A DNA stretch of 64,000 nt from Nocardia rhamnosiphila NBRC 108938. GTDB lineage: Bacteria > Actinomycetota > Actinomycetes > Mycobacteriales > Mycobacteriaceae. Numbering within the stretch: position 1 is the stretch's first letter; each line of letters starts with the position of its first letter. Below the pieces are notes generated by a model. The model was not told the DNA's origin and searched no databases. It saw nothing but the letters and a program-made list of their open reading frames with translations. Of this stretch, positions 43,097 to 51,956 are shown in pieces. The position numbers and the translations under genes are program-made. Where the stretch lies: NCBI RefSeq assembly GCF_000720425.1, contig NZ_JOAJ01000009.1, positions 62,001 through 126,000 on the forward strand, in the 5' to 3' direction.

Positions 43097-43394
43097 GCAC
43101 GGAAGGAAGGAAGGCCAAGGCGGAGCCGGAAGAGAAGGCTCAGTCTCCCGACCCACCCTTCCCAGCACGGACACCCGGTACCCACGCGGAGCTCGCCGCG
43201 ACAAGGGCAGAAGCGTTGTGGGCCTGCGAAATCCGGTCCGTTGCCGGCGATGGCCTCGCATAGCTGCGGGGATGAGCTGCTGCGGAGCCCGGAGGAACGC
43301 CGAGGCCGGAGAACACAACCCAAACCAGCACGCATGGTAACCAGGTAGTCCGTGCTCGCGGGCGGTGAGGTCTCACGACCACGCCGCCCGCTTT
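43097..43394 (+). ncRNA. ms1: Ms1/MTS2823 RNA (RNA polymerase core-binding 6S-like RNA) homologue
   Basis: The interval between the Rv3661 and Rv3662c homologues is where mycobacteria encode MTS2823/Ms1, an abundant RNA of about 300 bases that binds core RNA polymerase in stationary phase. Here a 17-spaced promoter at 43063-43091 and a GC hairpin at 43358-43391 followed by CTTTG bracket about 298 bases on the same strand. The sequence starts purine-rich (GGAAGGAAGGAAGG at 43101) and no frame looks coding. The call rests on synteny, length and signals, not on alignment. Confidence 0.72.
43358..43394 (+). terminator. Terminator of the Ms1 RNA gene
   Basis: GCGGGCGG pairs with CCGCCCGC across an 18-base loop that may add two more pairs. 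A short T run follows. It defines the RNA 3' end and also separates it from the convergent Rv3662c homologue. Confidence 0.65.
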
Positions 43395-43435
43395 GACGTT
43401 CGAGGGAGATCTACCCGCGGGCGGATGCGCCCTGA

Positions 43436-44182
43436 TCAGCCGGCAGCGGCGTCCGCAATCGATGTCGCTTCGCGTGCGCCGTCCTCGAGCGCGCCGCAGC
43501 AGAACAGCACCCAGCCGCCGACAGCCTCTGCGGTCCCCGACCCGAACCCGGCCGCCGCATCCAGATAGGCCTGCCGCCGGCGCAGCCAGAAGACCTCGGG
43601 CACGCCGAGCGAGCGAGGGTCTAGCCCACTTGCCACCGTCACCAGCCGGGAGGCGGCCCGTGCGACCAGTCCGTCGGCCGAACCGAACGGTTTCAGGGTC
43701 AGCAGCTCACCGTGCACCACGGCCGCGGTGACCGGTGCGGGCGCGGAGGTGGTGAGCAGCGTCTGCGCCAGCACATCCAGGCGTTCCGCGACGCCGCCGT
43801 CGGCGCGCGGACGACCCAATTCGTCCTCCTCGGCGACCAGGTCGGCGGCCGCCAGCAGGTGTAGCCGGGCCAGTGCCTGCAGCGGCGCACGTTCCCAGAT
43901 ACCGACCAGGTTGCGCAGCGCGTCGCCGTCGAGTGCCTGTCCCACCCGCAGCGCACCGGCCAGGATCGGGTCGCTGATCGCGCCGTCGGCCGGCAATTCC
44001 GTTCTGCCACCCGCCAGCGCCGCCGACGAGCGGGCGGCACGCACGGAGGCCTCCGCGGCAGTGGTGGCCCAGCCGCGGCGGTTCGCCCGGTGCCGGTGGA
44101 CCTCGGCCAGCGCGTCGCGGGCCTTGTCGGCGGCGACCCGGACCCCGGGCAGTTCGATGAGCGGCGCGAGCGGATCGGTCAC
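43436..44182 (-). CDS. Rv3662c-family protein, possibly a degenerate Fic-fold protein
   Basis: 248 residues, conserved in position with Rv3662c but of unproven function. Features recall Fic AMP-transferases: an N-terminal VRAARSSAALAGGRTEL like the inhibitory helix region, and LKPFGSADGLVARAA where Fic proteins have HPF-x2-(D/E)GNGR. The catalytic His is Lys and the GNGR residues are absent, so any Fic activity would be lost. The C-terminal helices (VPEVFWLRRRQAYLDAAAG) also fit. No membrane segment or signal is seen. It is convergent with the Ms1 gene. Confidence 0.75.
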   Translation of the reverse strand: MTDPLAPLIELPGVRVAADKARDALAEVHRHRANRRGWATTAAEASVRAARSSAALAGGRTELPADGAISDPILAGALRVGQALDGDALRNLVGIWERAPLQALARLHLLAAADLVAEEDELGRPRADGGVAERLDVLAQTLLTTSAPAPVTAAVVHGELLTLKPFGSADGLVARAASRLVTVASGLDPRSLGVPEVFWLRRRQAYLDAAAGFGSGTAEAVGGWVLFCCGALEDGAREATSIADAAAG

Positions 44183-44273
44183 GGATCAGCACGCTACCGC
44201 CGCCGGATCCCGGCTCGGGCGTCGGCCCCGCAGGCGAGAACCGCCCCGCCGCCGGCGGCGGTAGCGGCCGGGT

Positions 44274-45917
44274 TCAGCCGGTGAGCAGTTCGCGGCCGGG
44301 GATGGCCGCGAGCAGGCGGCGGGTGTACTCCTCGCGCGGGGATTCGAAGATCTCCCCGACCGGGGCCGCTTCGACGATCCGGCCCCGGTGCATCACCAGG
44401 ACCTCGTCGGCGAGCTGACGGACCACCGCCAGATCGTGGGTGATGAACAGATAGGTCAGGTCCAGTTCGTCCTGGAGCCGGGTGAGCAGATCGAGGATGT
44501 TCTGCTGGACCAGGACGTCGAGCGCCGAGACCGCTTCGTCGCAGACCAGCAGTTCGGGTTCCAGGGCCAGGGCGCGCGCGATGGCGACGCGCTGCCGCTG
44601 GCCGCCGGACAGCTCGTCGGGATAGCGGTCCAGCACGCTGCCGGGCAGCGCGACGTGTTCCAGCAGTTCGCGGACCCGGCTCTCCCGTTCGGTGCGAGTG
44701 CCGATCCCGTGGGTTCGCAGCGGCTCGTCGATACACCGATGGATCGAGTACAGGGGGTCCAGCGAGGCGTACGGGTTCTGGAAGATCGGTTGCACCCGGC
44801 GGCGAAACCGGGTCTGCTCGCGCCCTTTCAGGCGACCGATATCCCCGCCGTCGAAGACGACCGATCCGGAACTGGGTTCCAGCAGACCGAGCACCAGTTG
44901 CGCAACCGTGGACTTTCCGGACCCCGACTCCCCGACCAGTGCGGTGGTGCGCCCACGGTGCAGCGTGAACGAGACGTCTTCGACGGCAACGGATTCTCCC
45001 GGTCGCCACGGCACCGAACCGCGGGTCCGATATCTCTTGGTGAGCCGGTCGGCCACCAGGACGGCATCCCGGGTGGCGAGTTCGCGGACTCGCTCCGGCC
45101 GCCGGGCGGCCGCCAGGGACGGTGCCGATTCGACCAGTTTGCGGGTGTACTCGTGCCGCGGATCGCGCAACAGTTCCAGCGCGGGCCCCGATTCCACCAC
45201 CCGGCCGCGATACATCACCACCAGGTGTTCGGCGCGTTCGGCGGCCAGGCCGAGGTCATGGGTGATGAGCAACATCGCCGTCCCGAACTCACCGGTGAGG
45301 CTGTCGATATGGTCGAGGATCCGGCGCTGCACGGTGACATCGAGAGCGGAGGTCGGTTCGTCGGCGATCAGCAGCCCGGGGCGTCCCGACAACGCCATCG
45401 CGATCAACGCGCGCTGCCGCAGGCCGCCGGACAATTCGTGCGGGTACTGGTCGACCCGCTGCTCGGGATCCGGTATCCCCGCGGAGCGCAGCAGTTCCAC
45501 CGCCCGATCCCGGGCGGCGCGGCCGCGGGCGATACCGTTGGCCGCGAGAGTCTCCCGGATCTGGAATCCGATCTTGTGCACCGGATCGAGGTTCGACATC
45601 GGGTCCTGCGGAACGAAACCGATTCTCGTACCCCGCAGCTCCACCAGACGCGATTCGGCCGCGCCGGTCAGTTCCGTGCCGTCGAATTCGATACTGCCCG
45701 AGACGATCCGGCCGGCGCGCGGGAGCAGGCCGATGATCGCGTGGGCGGTGGTCGATTTCCCGGAACCGCTCTCGCCGACGATGGCCACCGTCTCCCCGGG
45801 ATACACCGTCAGGTCGACGCCGCGTACCGCGTCCACCCGGTTGTCCCCGTCTCCGAACGCGATCCGCAGATCCCGGATCCGCAGCAGCGGACGCTCTGCC
45901 CGGGCGTCGTCGGTCAT
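44274..45917 (-). CDS. dppD: Dipeptide ABC transporter, dual ATP-binding subunit
   Basis: 547 residues with two ABC ATPase domains fused in one chain, as in Rv3663c. Each has GESGSGKST (Walker A, about 55 and 325), a signature (LSGGLRQRA and LSGGQRQRV) and Walker B (LLIADEPTSALDVTV and LLVCDEAVSALDVLV). It energises peptide import at the membrane with DppB and DppC. The frame opens at 46004, but ATG 45917 has GGGAG six bases ahead. Last gene of dppABCD. Confidence 0.93.
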   Translation of the reverse strand: MTDDARAERPLLRIRDLRIAFGDGDNRVDAVRGVDLTVYPGETVAIVGESGSGKSTTAHAIIGLLPRAGRIVSGSIEFDGTELTGAAESRLVELRGTRIGFVPQDPMSNLDPVHKIGFQIRETLAANGIARGRAARDRAVELLRSAGIPDPEQRVDQYPHELSGGLRQRALIAMALSGRPGLLIADEPTSALDVTVQRRILDHIDSLTGEFGTAMLLITHDLGLAAERAEHLVVMYRGRVVESGPALELLRDPRHEYTRKLVESAPSLAAARRPERVRELATRDAVLVADRLTKRYRTRGSVPWRPGESVAVEDVSFTLHRGRTTALVGESGSGKSTVAQLVLGLLEPSSGSVVFDGGDIGRLKGREQTRFRRRVQPIFQNPYASLDPLYSIHRCIDEPLRTHGIGTRTERESRVRELLEHVALPGSVLDRYPDELSGGQRQRVAIARALALEPELLVCDEAVSALDVLVQQNILDLLTRLQDELDLTYLFITHDLAVVRQLADEVLVMHRGRIVEAAPVGEIFESPREEYTRRLLAAIPGRELLTG

Positions 45918-45954
45918 ATCTGCTCCCCGCCTCGAATCCGCTCGCCCACAGTGA

Positions 45955-46917
45955 TCACCTCGACGCCCGGCCTTTCGGATCCAGGGCGTCGCCGAGTGCG
46001 TCACCGAGCATGATGAAACCGAGAACCGTCAGCGCCAGCGCGGTGGCCGGATAGAACAGGATCAGCGAACCGCCGCGCAACTGCTGCTGACCGGTGGCGA
46101 TATCGGCGCCCCACGACACCTCGGTGGGCGGCAGGCCGACACCCAGGAACGACAGTGTGGCCTCGGTGACGATGAAGACCCCGAGCCAGATCGCGGTCAC
46201 CACGATCACCGGACCCAGCGAGTTCGGCAGCACGTGCCGGATCAGGATGCCGAAACGGGAGACGCCGAGCGCCCGGGCTGCCAGGACGTATTCGCTGTTC
46301 TTCGCGGCGATCACCGCGCCGCGGGCGATCCGGGCCGCCTGCGGCCAGGTGAAACCGGCGAGGGTGACGATCACCAGCCCGACCGTGCGCGTGGTCGACA
46401 GCTGCATCAGCACGATGGCGGCGAGCATCAGCGGGACGGCGTACACGATCTCGGAAATCCTGGAGATCACCGAATCGAGCAGGCCGCCGTAGTAACCGGC
46501 CAGCGCGCCGAGCGTCGCGCCGATCAGGACGAACAGCAGGGCCGCGCCGACCCCGACGAGGACCGAGGCCCGAGCCCCGTAGACGGTACGGGCATAGATA
46601 TCGCAGCCCTGCAGGTCGAATCCGAACCAGTGCGCCGAACTGGGCGGCAACAGACTGTTGTCGACCACGCAGTAGCGCGGGTCCTGATCGGTGAACAGCC
46701 CCGGAAAGGCCGCGACCACCAGGACAAGGGCAATGAGCGCCACCGAGATCAGGAACAGTGGATTGCGGCGCAGACCGCGCCAGGCCTGCCCCCAGAACCC
46801 CCGCGGTGCGCCCGCCACCCGCACCCGATCGGTGGTTTCCACGGTCACTGCGTCCGCCGCGGCGACCCAGCGTTGCCGGTCGGGTCTGGTCGGCCGGGCC
46901 GGCTTGTCATCGGACAT
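45955..46917 (-). CDS. dppC: Dipeptide ABC transporter permease DppC
   Basis: 320 residues. An N-terminal cytoplasmic extension of about 55 residues leads into LISVALIALVLVVAAFPGLF. The permease core follows, with the EAA-like loop AARIARGAVIAAKNSEYVLA then ARALGVSRFGILIRHVLPNS, which docks the ATPase. Six membrane segments are apparent. AGGAG precedes ATG 46917 by eight bases; the longer frame upstream is a shadow of dppB. Confidence 0.92.
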   Translation of the reverse strand: MSDDKPARPTRPDRQRWVAAADAVTVETTDRVRVAGAPRGFWGQAWRGLRRNPLFLISVALIALVLVVAAFPGLFTDQDPRYCVVDNSLLPPSSAHWFGFDLQGCDIYARTVYGARASVLVGVGAALLFVLIGATLGALAGYYGGLLDSVISRISEIVYAVPLMLAAIVLMQLSTTRTVGLVIVTLAGFTWPQAARIARGAVIAAKNSEYVLAARALGVSRFGILIRHVLPNSLGPVIVVTAIWLGVFIVTEATLSFLGVGLPPTEVSWGADIATGQQQLRGGSLILFYPATALALTVLGFIMLGDALGDALDPKGRASR

Positions 46918-46931
46918 GACCGCGCTCCTGT

Positions 46932-47858
46932 TCAGGCATAGCGAATCCGCGGATCGAGCACGGCGTACAGCAGGTCCACCAGCAGGTTGGCGAGCAGGAA
47001 CACCACGATCAGGACCGTGACGAACGAGACGACAGTCGGAGCTTCCCCCCGGACGACCGCCTGATAGAGGGTGCCGCCGACGCCCGGGATGTTGAAGATG
47101 CCCTCGGTCACGATCGCACCACCCATCAGCGCGCCCAGATCGGCGCCCAGGAAGGTGACCACCGGGATGAGCGAATTGCGCAGGATGTGCACCCGGACCA
47201 CCCGGCGTCGCGGCAGGCCCTTGGCGGTGGCGGTACGGACATAGTCGGCGTCCCGGTTCTCGGCCACGGCATTGCGGGTCAGCCGCAGTACATAGGCGAA
47301 GGACAACGAGCCGAGCACCAGCGCCGGCACGATCAAGCGACCCCAGCTCGCATCGGCACCGACGGTGACCGGCGCGATCCCCCATTCGACGCCCAGCAGG
47401 TACTGCGCGAGGAAACCGAGGACGAATACCGGCACCGCGATCACCACCAGGCTCAGCACCAGCATGGTGGAGTCGAACAGCTTGCCCTTGCGCAGCCCGG
47501 CCAGCGTCCCGAACAGCACGCCGAACACCGCCTCGAACAGCAGCGCCAGCAGCGTGAGCCGGATGGTGATCGGAAAGGCACGGGCCAGTTCGTCTTTCAC
47601 CGAACGGCCGGAGAACGTGGTGCCGAGATCGAAGGTGAAGATGCCCTTCAGGTAGTAGAAGTACTGCACCAGGAAGGAGCGGTCGAGGTGGTAGCGCGCC
47701 TTCAGCTGCGCCTCCAGCGCGGGTGTGAGGGTGCGGTCACCGGCCAGCGCGGCGACCGAGCCGCCGGAGACCTTGTAGATCAGGAAGTAGATGAGCAGGG
47801 TCGCGCCGAAGAACACCGGGATCATCTGCAGCAGCCGCCGCACTACATACCACGCCAT
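46932..47858 (-). CDS. dppB: Dipeptide ABC transporter permease DppB
   Basis: 308 residues starting AWYVVRRLLQMIPVFFGATL, the usual DppB opening helix. The EAA loop is YVLRLTRNAVAENRDADYVR then TAKGLPRRRVVRVHILRNSL. ATG 47858 has CAGGAG five bases ahead, whereas the GTG two codons earlier does not. It follows dppA by 40 bases and precedes dppC by 14. Confidence 0.92.
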   Translation of the reverse strand: MAWYVVRRLLQMIPVFFGATLLIYFLIYKVSGGSVAALAGDRTLTPALEAQLKARYHLDRSFLVQYFYYLKGIFTFDLGTTFSGRSVKDELARAFPITIRLTLLALLFEAVFGVLFGTLAGLRKGKLFDSTMLVLSLVVIAVPVFVLGFLAQYLLGVEWGIAPVTVGADASWGRLIVPALVLGSLSFAYVLRLTRNAVAENRDADYVRTATAKGLPRRRVVRVHILRNSLIPVVTFLGADLGALMGGAIVTEGIFNIPGVGGTLYQAVVRGEAPTVVSFVTVLIVVFLLANLLVDLLYAVLDPRIRYA

Positions 47859-47898
47859 GGGCACTCCTGCGGTCGGGGCGAGGATTCGCCGGCGGCGG

Positions 47899-49512
47899 TC
47901 ATATCAGCTCGATGTTCTCGAAATCGGCCAGTCCGTTCCAGCCGAAGACGACACCGCGCACCCGCTCGGAATACCCGGCCGAGTTGACGTAGTCGAAGAT
48001 CGGGATGGTCGGCATATCGCGCAACAGCAGCGTCTGCGCCCGGCCCACCAGCGCCCACGATTCGGCCTCGGTGGACGCCGCCTCGGCGGCCGCGACGAGC
48101 GCGTCGAATTCCTGGTTGTGGTAGTCGAAATCGTTGGTCTCGGAGTTGCTCAGGAAACCCGGCTCCAGGAACTGCAGCATGGTCGGATAGTCGCCCTGCC
48201 AGCCCGACCGGAACGCTTTGCCGACGGTCCGGGACGTGATCTGATCGCGCAGTTGCTTGAACGTCGGCAGGGCCGCGCCCACGGCCTCGATACCGAGGGT
48301 GTTCTTGATGCTGTTGGCGACCGCGTCCACCCACGCCTGATGGTCGCCGTCGGCGTTGTAGGCGATCTCGAAACGCCCGGACCACGGTGCGATCTCATCG
48401 GCCTTCGCCCACAGCCGGCGGGCCTCGTCGGGGTTGTAGTCCAGCAGCTCCGCACCCGGCAGATCACCGTCGTAGCCCGGAAGTACCCGGGAGGTGTAGT
48501 CGCGGGCGGGGGCGCGGGTGCCCCGGAAGATCTTGTCCCCGATGGCCTGCCGCTGGATCGCCATGGAGATCGCGTGCCGGCGCAGCCGACCTTCCTCTCC
48601 GCCGAAATGCGGCAGGCCCGGCTGGGTCCCGATCCACTGGTTCTGCGCGGTCGGGGCCGAGACCGCCCGCTCCCCCAGATCGTCGTCCACGACGGTCAGC
48701 GCGCTGGCGGGAACCGTATCCAGCACATCGAGGTTGCCGGCCAGCAGATCGGCGTAGGCGGCATCGAAGTCCGAATAGAACACGAAGGTCAGGCCTTTGT
48801 TACGGGCCGGGCGCCCGCCCCGGTAGCTCTCGTTGGGCACCAGGTCCAGTTTCACATCGTGCTGCCAGGCATCGGCGGCCGCGAAACGGTACGGCCCGTT
48901 ACCTATCGGTCGCTGCCCGAACGCCTCCATATCCCGGTACGCCGCCGCGGGCAGCGGATAGAACGGGGCATAGGCCAGCCGGGTCCGGAAGTCGATGGTG
49001 GGTTCTTTCAGCGCGACGGTGAAGGTGAGATCGTCGAGAACCCGCAGCCCCGACATGGTCGGCGCCCGGGGCGGGTCGGCCTGTACATCCTCGAACCCGG
49101 CGATCGGCGCATAGGTGTAGCTCTGCAGCTGCGCGTTGGTGACCAGGGCGCCGTAGTTCCAGGCGTCGACGAACGAGTGCGCGGTCACCGGGGAACCGTC
49201 GGAGAAGGTCCAGCCTGGTTTCAGCCGGATCCGGTAGAACTGCTGATCGGTGGTCTCGATCGATTCGGCGACCTCGTCGTGCAGACTGCCGTCCGCCGCG
49301 ATGCGGCGCAGTCCGGCGAACAACCGGTCCACGATGCGCCCGCCGCCGTTCTCGTTGGTATTCGACGGGACCAGCGGGTTCTGTGGTTCGGACCCGTTGA
49401 CCGCGATCGATTCACCGAGGGCCGGTGTCACCGTGCAGGCCGGCAGTACCGTCGCGCCGACCAGAACGAGTACCAGGGCAGCCGCCCGCAGCACCCACGA
49501 CGATCCCCTCAC
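47899..49512 (-). CDS. dppA: Dipeptide ABC transporter substrate-binding lipoprotein
   Basis: 537 residues of the family 5 solute-binding proteins. The signal peptide WVLRAAALVLVLVGATVLPA ends in the lipobox VLPAC, giving a lipidated Cys at about 26. The mature part has family landmarks such as FRIRLKPGWTFSDGSPV-like sequence at about 93-109 and a C-terminal IPIFDYVNSAGYSERVRGVV. It captures peptides outside the membrane. GTG start with GGGAGGG five bases ahead. First gene of the operon; divergent from acs. Confidence 0.93.
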   Translation of the reverse strand: MRGSSWVLRAAALVLVLVGATVLPACTVTPALGESIAVNGSEPQNPLVPSNTNENGGGRIVDRLFAGLRRIAADGSLHDEVAESIETTDQQFYRIRLKPGWTFSDGSPVTAHSFVDAWNYGALVTNAQLQSYTYAPIAGFEDVQADPPRAPTMSGLRVLDDLTFTVALKEPTIDFRTRLAYAPFYPLPAAAYRDMEAFGQRPIGNGPYRFAAADAWQHDVKLDLVPNESYRGGRPARNKGLTFVFYSDFDAAYADLLAGNLDVLDTVPASALTVVDDDLGERAVSAPTAQNQWIGTQPGLPHFGGEEGRLRRHAISMAIQRQAIGDKIFRGTRAPARDYTSRVLPGYDGDLPGAELLDYNPDEARRLWAKADEIAPWSGRFEIAYNADGDHQAWVDAVANSIKNTLGIEAVGAALPTFKQLRDQITSRTVGKAFRSGWQGDYPTMLQFLEPGFLSNSETNDFDYHNQEFDALVAAAEAASTEAESWALVGRAQTLLLRDMPTIPIFDYVNSAGYSERVRGVVFGWNGLADFENIELI

Positions 49513-49785
49513 ACACCCTCCCGGCTCGTCACGACCACGGCCTCGGCACCCCGCAGAGTTGTCAGCAGACTATAGGGCCCGTTGCGCGTTCCTGCCGGGT
49601 TCGTGAACTCTCGTATCGACGGCGCGACCGCCGCCGCGCCGCGGGCGGCCGTTCGTCGGACGCCGACTGCCGCTCACCGGGCACCGGCGACCATTCGTCC
49701 CGGGATCACCTCGGCGGGCCGGAGCGAGAGTCTAGGGTCACATATGGCCCCTTATGGTGCAGGTAACGCGAAGGAAGTGACTCAG

Positions 49786-51741
49786 ATGACCGAAACCGCC
49801 GATCACCCGGACGCCTACCCGCCGAGTGCGGAGTTCGCTGCCGCGGCGAATGTCGATGCCGGTATCTACGAGCGTGCCGCGCAGGACCGCGAAGCGTTCT
49901 GGGCCGAGCAGGCCGACCACCTGCACTGGCACGAGCGGTGGAGCCAGGTACTCGACTGGACCGACGCACCGGTGGCGAAATGGTTCGTCGGCGGCCGGCT
50001 CAATGTCGCCTACAACTGTGTGGACCGGCATGTGCTGGCGGGGCGCGGCGACAAGGTCGCGCTGCACTGGGAGGGCGAGCCGGGCGATTCCCGCACCATC
50101 ACCTATTCCGATCTGCTCGCCGAGGTGAGCCGGGCCGCCAACTACCTGACCGAACTCGGGCTGACCGCGGGCGACCGGGTCGCGATCTATATGCCGATGA
50201 TTCCCGAGACCATCGTGGCGATGCTGGCCTGTGCCCGTCTCGGGCTGCCGCATTCGCTGGTCTTCGCCGGTTTCTCGCCGACCGCGCTGCGCCAGCGGAT
50301 CGACGACGCCGAAGCGCGGCTGGTCATCACCGTCGACGGTCAGTGGCGACGCGGTAATCCCGCACCGCTGAAAGAAGCCGTCGACGAAGCGCTGCTCGCC
50401 AAGGGCGATGTGCCCTCCAGCGTCGAGCACGTCCTGGTGGTCCGCCGGGTCGGCACCGAGGTCGAGTGGACCGAGGGCCGCGACCTCTGGTGGCACGAGA
50501 CGGTCGCGCAGGCCGATCCGGTGCACGAGGCGCAGGCCTTCGACGCCGAACATCCCCTGTTCATCCTGTACACGTCGGGGACCACGGGTAAGCCCAAGGG
50601 CATCCTGCACACCAGCGGCGGCTACCTCACCCAGACCGGCTACACCCACCGGGTGGTCTTCGACCACAAACCCGAAACCGATGTGTACTGGTGCACCGCC
50701 GATGTGGGCTGGGTGACCGGGCACAGCTATATCGTCTACGGCCCGCTGGCCAACGGCGCCACCCAGGTGCTCTACGAGGGGACGCCGAATTTCCCCGACG
50801 AGCACCGGCACTGGCAGATCATCGAGAAGTACGGCGTCACCATCTACTACACGGCGCCGACACTGGTGCGCACCTTCATGAAATGGGGCCGCCAGATCCC
50901 CGATGCGCACGATCTGTCCAGCATCCGCGTGCTCGGGTCGGTCGGCGAACCGATCAACCCGGAGGCCTGGCGCTGGTACCGGGACGTGATCGGCTCCGGC
51001 ACCGCCCCGATCGTGGACACCTGGTGGCAGACCGAGACCGGCGCCATCATGATCTCCCCGCTGCCCGGTATCACCGCGACCAAACCGGGCGCCGCCATGA
51101 CCCCCGTGCCCGGTGTCTCGGCCGCGGTGGTCGACGAAGAGGGCAAGACCGTGCGGCGCGGCGAGACCGAGGCCAACGGCTATCTGGTCCTGGACCAGCC
51201 GTGGCCGTCGATGCTGCGTGGTATCTGGGGCGATATGGAGCGGTACCGGGCCACCTACTGGGATCGTTTCGCCGACCAGGGCTGGTACTTCGCCGGCGAC
51301 GGCGCCAAACTCGATGTCAACGGCGACCTCTGGGTATTGGGCCGGGTCGACGATGTGATGAATGTTTCCGGTCACCGCATCTCCACCGCCGAAGTGGAAT
51401 CGGCGCTGGTCGGGCATTCCGGTGTGGCGGAGGCGGCGGTGGTCGGCGCCACCGACGAGACGACCGGTCAGGGCATCGTGGCCTTCGTCATCCTCACCGC
51501 CGAGGCCACCGACACCGGGGCCGCGATGGTCGACGAACTCAAGGCCGAGGTGGCCCGCGAGATCAGTCCGATCGCCCGCCCGCGCGAGATCCATGTGGTG
51601 CCCGAACTGCCGAAGACCCGCAGCGGCAAGATCATGCGCCGGTTGCTGCGCGATGTGGCCGAGGGCCGGGAGCTCGGTGATACCTCGACCCTGGTCGATC
51701 CGCAGGTCTTCGAATCCATCCGGGCCGGCCGGGCCGACTGA
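49786..51741 (+). CDS. acs: Acetyl-CoA synthetase
   Basis: 651 residues; makes acetyl-CoA from acetate, CoA and ATP. The ATP loop LYTSGTTGKPKG lies near 261, DTWWQTETGAIMISPLPGI near 413, and the C-terminal catalytic lysine region PKTRSGKIMRRLLRD near 610. That Lys is the usual target of reversible acetylation. AAGGAA lies nine bases ahead of ATG 49786. GGGTCACAT just upstream (49736) is a half-site resembling Crp/GlxR boxes; full symmetry is absent. Homologue of Rv3667, divergent from dppA. Confidence 0.96.
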   Translation: MTETADHPDAYPPSAEFAAAANVDAGIYERAAQDREAFWAEQADHLHWHERWSQVLDWTDAPVAKWFVGGRLNVAYNCVDRHVLAGRGDKVALHWEGEPGDSRTITYSDLLAEVSRAANYLTELGLTAGDRVAIYMPMIPETIVAMLACARLGLPHSLVFAGFSPTALRQRIDDAEARLVITVDGQWRRGNPAPLKEAVDEALLAKGDVPSSVEHVLVVRRVGTEVEWTEGRDLWWHETVAQADPVHEAQAFDAEHPLFILYTSGTTGKPKGILHTSGGYLTQTGYTHRVVFDHKPETDVYWCTADVGWVTGHSYIVYGPLANGATQVLYEGTPNFPDEHRHWQIIEKYGVTIYYTAPTLVRTFMKWGRQIPDAHDLSSIRVLGSVGEPINPEAWRWYRDVIGSGTAPIVDTWWQTETGAIMISPLPGITATKPGAAMTPVPGVSAAVVDEEGKTVRRGETEANGYLVLDQPWPSMLRGIWGDMERYRATYWDRFADQGWYFAGDGAKLDVNGDLWVLGRVDDVMNVSGHRISTAEVESALVGHSGVAEAAVVGATDETTGQGIVAFVILTAEATDTGAAMVDELKAEVAREISPIARPREIHVVPELPKTRSGKIMRRLLRDVAEGRELGDTSTLVDPQVFESIRAGRAD

Positions 51742-51956
51742 CCGAAACCGGTCCGGGCGCCCGCCCACGCGAACCCACGGCCTTCTCCGGCCGGTCGGCT
51801 TGCGTGGGCGGGACCCGTTTCGCGGCGTCGGGGGCGGCGCCAATACAATTGCTCCAGGTGTGCCGGGAAGTCTGGTCGGCGAGATGCGCGCGTGTCTACG
51901 GAAGGAAACTTCCACGGCGGGCGCGGTAGACGTCCGTGCGACCGAAAGGTTTCCCC

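Noticed and set aside
43097..43394. tmRNA, RNase P RNA or SRP RNA
   Set aside because: None of their conserved core motifs is present; position and size fit Ms1 instead.
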